A DNA stretch of 5,398 nt, taken from the NCBI GenBank assembly GCA_002842195.1, contig PHCL01000113.1, forward strand, positions 1-5,398. The letters are read 5' to 3'. The notes under the pieces are model-generated. The model saw only the letters and a list, made by a program, of their open reading frames with translations, did not search any database and was not told where the DNA came from. This stretch comes from Betaproteobacteria bacterium HGW-Betaproteobacteria-20 (GTDB taxonomy: Bacteria > Pseudomonadota > Gammaproteobacteria > Burkholderiales > Methylophilaceae). Shown in pieces: positions 1 through 5,398 of the stretch. Made by a program: the position numbers and the translations under genes. How positions within the stretch are numbered: the first letter of the stretch is position 1; every line of letters starts with the position of its first letter.

Positions 1-719
1 CCACTGCGGCTGTAAATTTGCGAATTAATGCCGACCACTTCACCATTTAAATTGAACAAAGGACCGCCTGAGTTACCAGGGTTAATAGCCACGTCGGTCT
101 GAATGAACGGCACAAAGTTTTCTTGCGGCAACGCACGACCCTTGGCACTGACGATACCCGCTGTCATGGTGTTCTCCAAACCGAATGGTGAGCCGATTGC
201 CGCCACCCACTCGCCGACTTTCAGCTTAGCCGGGTCGCCAATAGTCACCTTTGGTAAACCAGTGGCTTCAATTTTCACTAGCGCTACATCTGTACGTTTA
301 TCAACGCCAATAATTTTGGCTTTAAATTCACGCTTGTCTGACAACTTAACAATCACTTCATCTGCCGCATTCACCACGTGCGCATTGGTTAAAATATAAC
401 CATCGCTACTGATAATGAAGCCTGACCCTAAAGATTGTGACTTATAATCGGGTTGTGCGCCGCCATTTTGCCCAGGCATACCAGGAATATTAGGAATACC
501 GAATCGCTTAAAAAACTCCTGCAGCTGTTCATTGTCCTCCATGCCAGAAAACGGCGAGACTGCATCGGCACGTATATTTTGCGTTACGCTAATATTCACA
601 ACTTCCGCGCCATGTTGTTCAGCAAGCACGGTAAAGTCCGGCAGGTCTTTTGCATAAGCACCGGGGTTGATACTAACAATCAAGCTTAGTCCAATTACAG
701 CAATCCATTTTTTAAACAT
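1..719 (-). CDS. mucD: Do-family periplasmic serine endoprotease (DegP/DegQ/MucD type), N-terminal part, cut by the window edge
   Basis: This gene encodes an ATP-independent periplasmic protease/chaperone that removes misfolded envelope proteins. Only 239 codons are inside the window; the rest of the protease domain and the expected two PDZ domains lie beyond position 1 (the family is usually about 450-490 residues). Residues 1-23 form a signal peptide (MFKKW, a hydrophobic core, then AYA before Lys24). The trypsin-like catalytic triad is intact: His114 in TNAHVV, Asp144 in KRTDVAL and Ser217 in GNSGGP. The triad spacings match the HtrA family. Residues about 50-95 are the Gly/Pro/Gln-rich regulatory (LA) loop; it is fairly short and has no cysteines. 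The start is the ATG at 719-717, with GAGGT six bases upstream. Being last after rpoE-rseA-rseB-rseC fits MucD of the algU-muc cluster rather than the membrane-anchored DegS/AlgW, which has an uncleaved anchor and one PDZ. The call rests on context plus the cleavable signal; DegP versus DegQ cannot be separated from this half. Confidence 0.95.
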   Translation of the reverse strand, partial: MFKKWIAVIGLSLIVSINPGAYAKDLPDFTVLAEQHGAEVVNISVTQNIRADAVSPFSGMEDNEQLQEFFKRFGIPNIPGMPGQNGGAQPDYKSQSLGSGFIISSDGYILTNAHVVNAADEVIVKLSDKREFKAKIIGVDKRTDVALVKIEATGLPKVTIGDPAKLKVGEWVAAIGSPFGLENTMTAGIVSAKGRALPQENFVPFIQTDVAINPGNSGGPLFNLNGEVVGINSQIYSRS

Positions 720-838
720 CTAGTTACCTCGTTTAATTTTTAGAAATATGATGATACTTAACAACATTTATTTAGAACGTTAATTTTTGTAAGCGCAGAA
801 TGTATATTTGGGTTATACAAGCTATTTTCAAGCACTAT
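720..838. other. Intergenic gap between rseC and mucD
   Basis: This AT-rich stretch of about 119 bases has no convincing ORF. TGTATA at 801-806 and TATACA at 814-819 can form a small hairpin (six-base stem, seven-base loop), but no T-run follows on either strand, so I do not call a terminator. On the minus strand TTGAAA (831-826) is followed after 19 bases by TATACA (806-801), a poorly spaced and weak sigma-70-like pair. A separate mucD promoter is possible but not shown. I saw no sigma-E-like GAACTT box here. Confidence 0.4.
726..730 (-). promoter_or_regulatory. Ribosome binding site of mucD
   Basis: GAGGT on the minus strand lies six bases before the ATG at 719-717. It is one of the clearest Shine-Dalgarno sequences in the window and supports this start. 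It suggests that mucD can be translated efficiently without coupling to rseC, whose stop is about 120 bases upstream. Confidence 0.7.
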
Positions 839-1288
839 TTAGTCTTCTGCACGGCGTAAAATCACCGCCTGATATTTTTTACTATATGCGATCCCAGATT
901 GATTACGGCCGATTAAATGGCCTTTTACCCACAAAAATCCCAGTACCAGCCCTAATGCTGCGCCCAGAATTACATAAAATTGATTGCTGAAAAAATAATT
1001 CGCCAATACTGTGCCGACCAGCAAGCCAATTAAAGGCACTACATATAAATAAAATGCCGAACTTAACACCGCGTGTTCATCTATGCCCACCACAACGCTG
1101 TCACCCACATGTGCATTGACCGGATTTTCGGCTGTAAAGGCATGGTGGCTATGCCCAAGTAACTTACCCCAGGTGGCATTGCCGCAACCACGCTTTTGCC
1201 CGCACAGGCTACAAGCGGTGCGCCGCTCTATTTCAAGGGTGGCCTGGGTGCCTGCACGCGCTGTGACGATGGCATATTCTTCAATCAT
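839..1288 (-). CDS. rseC: RseC/MucC-family inner-membrane protein (SoxR-reducing system / sigma-E regulator)
   Basis: This 149-residue protein has the RseC/MucC layout. A short cytoplasmic N-terminal domain carries a cysteine cluster, Cys26-x2-Cys29-x5-Cys35-Gly. Two transmembrane helices follow (about 75-96 and 105-121), then a basic C-terminal tail. In E. coli RseC takes part in the Rsx/Rse system that keeps SoxR reduced and modestly affects sigma-E; in Pseudomonas MucC modulates AlgU. Which role applies here is not visible. A VGDSVVVGI stretch (residues 61-69) before the first helix fits the family. The start is the ATG at 1288-1286: an in-frame TAA lies four codons upstream and no other start gives the complete Cys domain. 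The bases before it (TAACCTACCACC) hold no recognisable Shine-Dalgarno sequence, so translation may be weak. It sits 84 bases after rseB and is probably co-transcribed. Confidence 0.92.
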   Translation of the reverse strand: MIEEYAIVTARAGTQATLEIERRTACSLCGQKRGCGNATWGKLLGHSHHAFTAENPVNAHVGDSVVVGIDEHAVLSSAFYLYVVPLIGLLVGTVLANYFFSNQFYVILGAALGLVLGFLWVKGHLIGRNQSGIAYSKKYQAVILRRAED

Positions 1289-1372
1289 GGTGGTAGGTTA
1301 TTACTTTTAAAGGGGGTTTATATTAGTAGAAGTGTAACTATTCGCCTGTCGCAATCATAGCCTGTTGAATAT
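1289..1372. other. Short intergenic gap between rseB and rseC
   Basis: These 84 bases between the rseB stop and the rseC start contain no ORF. I see no inverted repeat with a T-run that would end transcription and no clear promoter. The run CCCCC on the minus strand (about 1316-1312) is far from the rseC ATG and is not a ribosome binding site. Read-through from rseB into rseC is the simplest reading. Confidence 0.35.
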
Positions 1373-2353
1373 TTATTTGACAAATACTACGGCATTGGCA
1401 ATTTGAGCCACGGTGGCTTCTGGCACTTCACCCAAAACGGTAACTTGCAGAAAGCCTGCAACATTTGAGTAAAAACTGGTATTGCCAACTACACTACGAC
1501 CTACTCTGGGTTTAACGCCTTTAGCCATAGGTTCAATAAACAAAGAAACTGAAGCTAAGCCATCTGAAAATATCACATGTGTGACAGGGAAGGATTTGCC
1601 GTTCACCGTGCGCAACATCTGGTCTACCTTGTGATAGCCTGCAGGCAACTCATTCAGCATCCAGTGCGGGCTGGGATTATTATCAACTTGTGCGGGAGCT
1701 TCGTCTTCCATCACATAGCGTTTTTGCGCATCAATCTTAGGTTTAAACCAGTCTAAATCGACATTATTCATCAAACCCAATTGGTTAAACGCAATACTGT
1801 CCATCATTTCATTTTTACTATTCACCATCATGGATTTCAATAACAAACCATATTCAATATCAACCCAGAATTTGTAACCGTAGCGTAAGTTATCTTTGGG
1901 TTCTAAAAACAACACCTGTGCCTGACGGTCAGCCACACGTTCAATTTCGCCAGCGCGCAGTGAATAACTGGCTTTGATTGCATCCAGGTTGGTAGGCAGA
2001 ATTGCAGGGAACATATTTTGCCCACGGCGTTTTTCAATCACTACTTTTTCGTCTTTAGGGTTGTAAATAACTAAATCACCGCCTCGGCTAAGCACTTCTC
2101 GCGGTGCGCCATCCAGCACCACATTGTGTGAAAACTCATCTTGTCCATTGAACAGATGTTTGATTTGCACGGATCTGGAATGTTGCCCGGACTGACATAC
2201 GAATATGCCCTGGTAACTAAGCGCACGCGCCGCCACTGCGGCTTTTTGCAATATTTGCCACGCATCTTCGTCGCTAGCAGCTTGTGCGCTCAGTGTTGCA
2301 GTCAGCGTTGTAATGCCAAATAAGCTGATTAAAAGAAAACGTAACACTCGCAT
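1373..2353 (-). CDS. rseB: RseB/MucB periplasmic regulator of the sigma-E anti-sigma factor
   Basis: RseB binds the periplasmic part of RseA and shields it from site-1 cleavage; in E. coli it releases RseA on sensing mislocalised lipopolysaccharide or lipoprotein. This protein has 326 residues, the usual family length. Residues 1-25 are a signal peptide (hydrophobic core, then AQA before Ala26). The N-terminal lipoprotein-carrier-like domain spans about 28-200 and includes RYGYKFWVD (157-165), typical of the family. A polar linker follows at about 205-230. The C-terminal domain begins at WMLNELPAGY (231-240) and ends with the conserved VTVLGEVPEAT region and IANAV near residue 320. Mature RseB contains a single cysteine, Cys53 in GIFVCQ. 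Its ATG shares one base with the rseA stop (TAATG), and no strong Shine-Dalgarno sequence precedes it, so translational coupling to rseA is likely and would keep the partners balanced. Confidence 0.96.
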   Translation of the reverse strand: MRVLRFLLISLFGITTLTATLSAQAASDEDAWQILQKAAVAARALSYQGIFVCQSGQHSRSVQIKHLFNGQDEFSHNVVLDGAPREVLSRGGDLVIYNPKDEKVVIEKRRGQNMFPAILPTNLDAIKASYSLRAGEIERVADRQAQVLFLEPKDNLRYGYKFWVDIEYGLLLKSMMVNSKNEMMDSIAFNQLGLMNNVDLDWFKPKIDAQKRYVMEDEAPAQVDNNPSPHWMLNELPAGYHKVDQMLRTVNGKSFPVTHVIFSDGLASVSLFIEPMAKGVKPRVGRSVVGNTSFYSNVAGFLQVTVLGEVPEATVAQIANAVVFVK

Positions 2354-2892
2354 TATTTTGCGTAACTCGCTGCTTGAATATAATATGAACTGCCGGTTGG
2401 TGCAGAGGCTTGATGCGCCATGAGATATTCTGCCGGTATGGTTACTTCAGTCGCAACAGCCAGGTTGGCTGCCGTTTGTGCATTTTCAGCCTGTGCAACC
2501 TGCACAGGTGCGCCATCGTTGCTGACTTGTGTTTGCAACACCATATAACCCACCATCGTTACTGCAGCCAATGAAGCTGCGATGGACCAGGTGGCGGGTA
2601 ACTTACTTTTGACAGCGAGTGTTTGTGCGCCGGCTTGCGTAGTATCTACCTGACCTTGATTGATTAACGCCGCATTAGGTGACAATGCCGTAGGTTCCAG
2701 CTCAATTTTTTGCATTAACTTTTGTTTAAAGCCTGGGCTCAAGGTCGCCGCACCGCGCATGGCATCACCGATTAAATGATAATGACTCCAGGCCTCAGTC
2801 GCGTGACCGTTGGACTGCATGGCAGCCATTAAATGCGCGGCATCTTCCAGCGCAATTTCATCGTCAATCAGTGCAGATATCTGTTCGTTCAT
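2353..2892 (-). CDS. rseA: RseA/MucA membrane-bound anti-sigma-E factor
   Basis: RseA is a single-pass inner-membrane protein whose cytoplasmic domain sequesters sigma-E and which is destroyed by regulated proteolysis under envelope stress. It has 179 residues. The N-terminal anti-sigma domain (about 1-65) starts with NEQISALIDDEI and carries the conserved WSHYHLIGDAMRG (35-47). It has no His/Cys zinc motif, as expected for the RseA rather than the ZAS type. One transmembrane helix lies at about 101-119. Residues 120-179 form a periplasmic tail where RseB should bind, including AEYLMAHQAS near residue 155, a style seen in betaproteobacterial members. The ATG at 2892-2890 has AGGGG six bases upstream. 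The stop overlaps the rseB start by one base. It follows rpoE after 129 bases of AT-rich repeat. The site-1 and RseP-type proteases that would cleave it are not in this window. Confidence 0.95.
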   Translation of the reverse strand: MNEQISALIDDEIALEDAAHLMAAMQSNGHATEAWSHYHLIGDAMRGAATLSPGFKQKLMQKIELEPTALSPNAALINQGQVDTTQAGAQTLAVKSKLPATWSIAASLAAVTMVGYMVLQTQVSNDGAPVQVAQAENAQTAANLAVATEVTIPAEYLMAHQASAPTGSSYYIQAASYAK

Positions 2893-2898
2893 TTCATG

Positions 2899-2903
2899 CC
2901 CCT
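2899..2903 (-). promoter_or_regulatory. Ribosome binding site of rseA
   Basis: AGGGG on the minus strand lies six bases before the ATG at 2892-2890. It gives rseA its own strong initiation site, in contrast to rseB and rseC, and fixes this start. A second ATG slightly upstream (2897-2895) is out of frame and meets TGA after one codon. Confidence 0.7.
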
Positions 2904-2925
2904 AAAACTGGTACTTCACATTAAA

Positions 2926-3010
2926 TTATATTTTTTTTAAATTACATTTTTTCTGAATTATATTTTTCAGTTATATGGCTTTAAGTTACATTTTTACCGA
3001 TTAAATTTTT
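2926..3010. repeat. Degenerate tandem repeat TTAYATTTTT, period about 15-16 bases, between rpoE and rseA
   Basis: Read on the plus strand, a ten-base core recurs: TTATATTTTT at 2926, TTACATTTTT at 2942, TTATATTTTT at 2958, a truncated TTATAT at 2971, TTACATTTTT at 2986 and TTAAATTTTT at 3001. Start-to-start spacings are 16, 16, 13, 15 and 15. The spacers also look alike (TCTGAA, CAG, ACCGA, CCTGA). The array fills most of the 129-base gap between the rpoE stop and rseA. On the minus strand, two copies contain TATAAT (2930-2925 and 2962-2957), a perfect -10 hexamer, but neither has a good -35 at 16-18 bases. Possible roles are an internal promoter region, a protein-binding or bent-DNA site, or an RNA segment tuning the sigma/anti-sigma ratio. 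None is shown by the sequence alone. Confidence 0.6.
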
Positions 3011-3021
3011 CCTGATTTAAA

Positions 3022-3795
3022 CTACCAGCGTTTATTATCCGGCGTATCTAATAATGGTTTTAATTTGAGCGAAATCGTGTCACGCGCCCTAAAAATACGT
3101 GACCTCACCGTACCGATTGGACAATTCATTATCGTCGCAATTTCTTCGTAACTAAGCCCTTCAATTTCACGCAGGGTAATGGCCGTGCGTAATTCTTCGG
3201 GCAAACCGGCTACGGTATCATTGACCGTTTGCGCAATTTGCTTGGTCATCATGGCGGACTCAGGCGTATCCATGGTACGCAACTCACCGCCGTCTTCAAA
3301 ATTTTCCGCATCTTCAATGTCAATGCCAGTACTCACCGTCGGCCTGCGCCCCATGGAAACCAGGTAGTTTTTTGCGGTGTTAATACCAATGCGATATAAC
3401 CAGGTATAAAACGCGCTGTCACCACGAAAATTAGGCAATGCCCGATAAGCCTTAATAAAAGTCTCTTGAACAATGTCTTCAATCTCGGCCTGATCGCGCA
3501 CCATACGCGATAACAAACGTCCCAGTTTGCGTTGATACTTGTCAACCAGCATGCCGAAAGCTCGCTTGTCGCCACGCTGCGCGCGCAGAACAAGCTCATG
3601 GTCAATCTCGCGATTTCCAGATGAAGGATTAACGTTCACTACGCTTAGGTTCCCTGTTGGCCTAATTTGGCTATTAGTAAGTTCATTGATGTGTTTTTCG
3701 TTAATGCTTATTACACTAGGCGAAGTATAACCTCGCATAGCAGGTTGCACTAAACTTAGTTGCGTTAGCGATACTATTTTACCAAAATTTAACAT
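3022..3795 (-). CDS. rpoE: RNA polymerase sigma factor RpoE (sigma-24/AlgU, ECF group), start uncertain
   Basis: This is the extracytoplasmic stress sigma factor that directs RNA polymerase to envelope-stress promoters. In numbering from the ATG at 3795, region 2 spans about 77-150 and includes the very conserved DIVQETFIKAYRAL and FRGDSAFYTWLYRI. Region 4 spans about 198-246, with ITLREIEGLSYEEIA and CPIGTVRSRIFRAR forming the promoter -35-binding helix-turn-helix. It closely resembles E. coli RpoE, which has about 191 residues. The start is unclear. From the ATG at 3795 the protein would be 257 residues, with an N-terminal extension of about 55-60 residues unlike the family; that ATG has AGGGGA seven bases upstream, the best initiation signal available. 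The GTG at 3639 would give 205 residues, near family length, but its nearest Shine-Dalgarno-like AGGGA is 11 bases away. An ATG at 3828 is also in frame. The body of the gene is certain; the first 52 codons are tentative. Confidence 0.93.
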   Translation of the reverse strand: MLNFGKIVSLTQLSLVQPAMRGYTSPSVISINEKHINELTNSQIRPTGNLSVVNVNPSSGNREIDHELVLRAQRGDKRAFGMLVDKYQRKLGRLLSRMVRDQAEIEDIVQETFIKAYRALPNFRGDSAFYTWLYRIGINTAKNYLVSMGRRPTVSTGIDIEDAENFEDGGELRTMDTPESAMMTKQIAQTVNDTVAGLPEELRTAITLREIEGLSYEEIATIMNCPIGTVRSRIFRARDTISLKLKPLLDTPDNKRW

Positions 3796-3802
3796 GATGC
3801 TT

Positions 3803-3808
3803 TCCCCT
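3803..3808 (-). promoter_or_regulatory. Ribosome binding site for the upstream rpoE start
   Basis: AGGGGA on the minus strand lies seven bases before the ATG at 3795-3793. No comparable site precedes the family-length GTG start at 3639. It is the reason I placed the CDS start at 3795. It could instead drive a translated leader reading into rpoE. Confidence 0.5.
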
Positions 3809-3875
3809 GAACAACGCGTGAGTTTCATAAATAACGATAAAAAATACTATTTACTTCGTTTGTTAGCGACATCTA

Positions 3876-3903
3876 TTGCCTTTTATGAAGACAACGCTAC
3901 ACT
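3876..3903 (+). promoter_or_regulatory. Possible sigma-70-type promoter of nadB
   Basis: TTGCCT (3876-3881) and TACACT (3898-3903) are spaced by 16 bases and each matches four of six consensus positions. Transcription would start near 3910, leaving a leader of about 55 bases before the nadB ATG. It overlaps the candidate rpoE promoter on the other strand. The match is modest and could be chance in AT-rich DNA. Confidence 0.22.
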
Positions 3904-3915
3904 CTTGTTAGTTCC
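3887..3915 (-). promoter_or_regulatory. Possible sigma-E-type promoter upstream of rpoE
   Basis: On the minus strand GGAACTA (3915-3909) resembles the sigma-E -35 box GGAACTT, and TCTTC (3891-3887) resembles part of the -10 box TCTGA. They are separated by 17 bases, against the usual 16. Transcription would begin near 3880, about 85 bases before the ATG at 3795. Autoregulation of rpoE by sigma-E is well known in related systems, which makes the position credible, but the -10 match is weak. Confidence 0.3.
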
Positions 3916-3965
3916 AACCAATGCATTCTCCGATTCAGCATTCATTAAAGAAATCATGGCAAACC

Positions 3966-5398
3966 ATGCAACAATTTGACGTCCTCATTATCGGCAGCGG
4001 TCTGGCAGGCTTAACGGTTGCGCTGCGCACGGCGGCACACAAAAAAGTTTGTCTGGTAAGCAAACGTAGCATTAACGACTCCGCCAGCAATTGGGCGCAA
4101 GGCGGAATCGCTGCGGTATTAAATGACGATGACGCGATAGAAAATCATATTCAGGACACTCTGGTTGCAGGCGCAGGTTTATGCGATGAAGCCGTTACCA
4201 AAATGGTGGCAGAGCATGCCAAACAAGGCGTGGAATGGCTTATAGAGCAAGGCGTAGGCTTTACGCGCGAGCAGGATAATAGTGGCTACCATTTAACGCG
4301 TGAAGGCGGCCATAGCCACAGGCGCATTATTCATGCGGCGGATGCTACCGGTCATGCCGTGCAAATCACGCTCTCGGAAAAGGTAAAGCAGCACCCGAAT
4401 ATTACCGTGATGGAAAATCATATTGCGGTTGATTTAATCACCACAAAAAAACTTGCCAAGGGTAAAGCCACAAAAATTGAAACTGTTGGATCCAATACTG
4501 ACGGAAATGCCTGCCTGGGTGCTTACGTGCTGGATAACAGTACAGGTAAAGTTATCACCATAGCCGCGCAAAATACCATTTTAGCCACTGGCGGCGCGGG
4601 CAAAGTATATCTTTACACCACCAATCCAGATGTCAGTACCGGCGATGGCATGGCCATGGCCTGGCGCGCAGGTTGCCGCCTGGCGAACATGGAATTTGTG
4701 CAATTTCACCCCACCTGTTTATATCACCCCCATGCAAAATCCTTTTTAATCAGTGAAGCCGTGCGTGGCGAAGGCGGTTTGTTAAAGCTGCCAGACGGCA
4801 GCAGATTCATGCCCGAGCACGACCTGCGCGAAGAGCTGGCCCCGCGCGACGTTGTAGCCCGTGCCATTGACTTTGAAATGAAAAAGCGCGGTATAGATTG
4901 CGTTTATTTGGATATTACCGACAAGCCACTGGTATTTATTCAGGAACATTTCCCTAATATTTATAAACGCTGTCTGGAATTAGGCATCGATATCAGCAAA
5001 CAGCCCATTCCGGTGGTGCCAGCCGCACACTACACTTGCGGCGGCGTGATGACCGATGCTCAGGGCCGCACCGATATTACCAACCTGTACGCCATAGGCG
5101 AAACCGCCTGCACAGGCTTACACGGCGCTAATCGCCTAGCTAGCAACTCACTGCTTGAATGCCTGGTCTTTGGCCAGGCTGCGGCAACAGATATTTTAAG
5201 CCAGCCGGTAAAAACCTCACCGCAACTGCCTTACTGGGATGAGAGCCGTGTAACAGATGCAGATGAAGAAGTGCTGATTACCCACACTTGGGACGAACTG
5301 CGGCGCTTTATGTGGAACTACGTCGGCATCGTGCGCACCGATAAACGCCTAAGCCGCGCTTTGCACCGCATTCATATGTTACGTGATGAGGTAAACGA
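3966..5398 (+). CDS. nadB: L-aspartate oxidase NadB, C-terminus cut by the window edge
   Basis: NadB is a cytoplasmic FAD enzyme that oxidises L-aspartate to iminoaspartate, which NadA turns into quinolinate for NAD synthesis. The frame is open for 477 codons to the right edge; the E. coli enzyme has 540, so about 60 residues are missing. FAD binding: GSGLAG with Gly10, Gly12 and Gly15. The family signatures [11 protein letters not shown] (110-120) and HAADATG follow. Residues matching the E. coli active site are all present: Glu113, His248 (FHPTCLYH), Arg294 (LAPRD), His355 (PAAHYTCGG) and Arg390 ([10 protein letters not shown]). The PAAHY and LHGANR contexts separate it from succinate dehydrogenase flavoproteins. 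A Lys/Thr-rich loop at about 159-184 is roughly 12 residues longer than in E. coli. The start at 3966 puts the FAD motif at residue 10, as in the family; an in-frame ATG at 3921 would add 15 residues but has no ribosome binding site. No clear Shine-Dalgarno sequence precedes 3966 either. Confidence 0.97.
   Translation, partial: MQQFDVLIIGSGLAGLTVALRTAAHKKVCLVSKRSINDSASNWAQGGIAAVLNDDDAIENHIQDTLVAGAGLCDEAVTKMVAEHAKQGVEWLIEQGVGFTREQDNSGYHLTREGGHSHRRIIHAADATGHAVQITLSEKVKQHPNITVMENHIAVDLITTKKLAKGKATKIETVGSNTDGNACLGAYVLDNSTGKVITIAAQNTILATGGAGKVYLYTTNPDVSTGDGMAMAWRAGCRLANMEFVQFHPTCLYHPHAKSFLISEAVRGEGGLLKLPDGSRFMPEHDLREELAPRDVVARAIDFEMKKRGIDCVYLDITDKPLVFIQEHFPNIYKRCLELGIDISKQPIPVVPAAHYTCGGVMTDAQGRTDITNLYAIGETACTGLHGANRLASNSLLECLVFGQAAATDILSQPVKTSPQLPYWDESRVTDADEEVLITHTWDELRRFMWNYVGIVRTDKRLSRALHRIHMLRDEVN

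Larger units (their letters stand above)
3796..3965. other. Divergent control region between rpoE and nadB
   Basis: About 170 bases separate the rpoE ATG at 3795 from the nadB ATG at 3966 (about 325 bases if rpoE starts at the GTG at 3639). The region must hold the promoters of both genes. TTAGCGA and ATACTATTT each occur twice nearby (TTAGCGATACTATTTT at 3765-3780; ATACTATTT near 3845 and TTAGCGA near 3863), in opposite order. This is possibly a binding-site remnant but too weak to call. An open frame of 61 codons (3794-3979, plus strand) crosses it and overlaps the nadB start; I do not annotate it as a gene. Confidence 0.4.

Noticed and set aside
103..399. 98-codon plus-strand open frame
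   Set aside because: It lies opposite the mucD protease domain, whose triad and family motifs are unmistakable in the minus-strand frame; it shows no family features and no ribosome binding site.
801..819. Hairpin TGTATA/TATACA as a terminator between rseC and mucD
   Set aside because: The stem is only six bases, AT-rich, and has no T-run on either side, so it does not look like an intrinsic terminator.
720..838. Sigma-E promoter for mucD
   Set aside because: I searched the minus strand for a GAACTT/TCTGA-like pair and found none.
1083..1310. 75-codon plus-strand open frame
   Set aside because: It is antisense to the start of rseC. Its Pro/Arg/Cys-rich composition is that of a reversed coding strand.
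3333..3605. 90-codon minus-strand open frame with many Cys and Trp
   Set aside because: It is a shifted frame inside the conserved region 2 of rpoE, which is certain in its own frame.
3921..3965. Alternative upstream start of nadB at 3921
   Set aside because: It has no ribosome binding site and would push the FAD-binding Gly motif to residue 25, further in than is usual for the family.

Overview
The window looks like a chromosomal piece of a moderately AT-rich betaproteobacterium. By composition and protein style I would guess Methylophilaceae (Methylotenera/Methylophilus-like), but that placement is inference and was not checked by any search. It holds the classical envelope-stress locus rpoE-rseA-rseB-rseC-mucD (the algU-mucABCD arrangement), all on the minus strand, with nadB divergent on the plus strand. 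Every gene found is of a known family. I see no mobile element, CRISPR array, tRNA or rRNA.

Layout from left to right: 1-719 (minus) is the N-terminal half of a Do/DegQ/MucD periplasmic protease, cut by the left edge. 720-838 is an AT-rich gap. 839-1288 (minus) is rseC/mucC, a two-helix inner-membrane protein with a Cys cluster. 1289-1372 is a short gap. 1373-2353 (minus) is rseB/mucB, a periplasmic regulator. 2353-2892 (minus) is rseA/mucA, the membrane anti-sigma factor, whose stop overlaps the rseB start as TAATG. 2893-3021 is an AT-rich gap carrying a degenerate repeat of about 15 nt. 3022-3795 (minus) is rpoE, with an uncertain start. 3796-3965 is the divergent control region. 3966 to the right edge (plus) is nadB, L-aspartate oxidase, lacking about its last 60 residues.

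How the genes work together (established for the E. coli and Pseudomonas systems, inferred here): RseA holds sigma-E at the inner membrane. RseB protects RseA in the periplasm and senses envelope damage. Proteolysis of RseA frees sigma-E. MucD degrades or refolds damaged periplasmic proteins. The site-1 and site-2 proteases (DegS/AlgW and RseP) that cleave RseA are not in this window. nadB is a metabolic neighbour: it makes iminoaspartate for NAD synthesis and has no known part in the stress circuit, although nadB next to rpoE is a common proteobacterial arrangement.

The points most worth a second look are regulatory: an unusually long in-frame extension upstream of the conserved RpoE start, with a good ribosome binding site; a regular TTAYATTTTT repeat between rpoE and rseA; and a possible sigma-E-type promoter lying back-to-back with the nadB promoter region.
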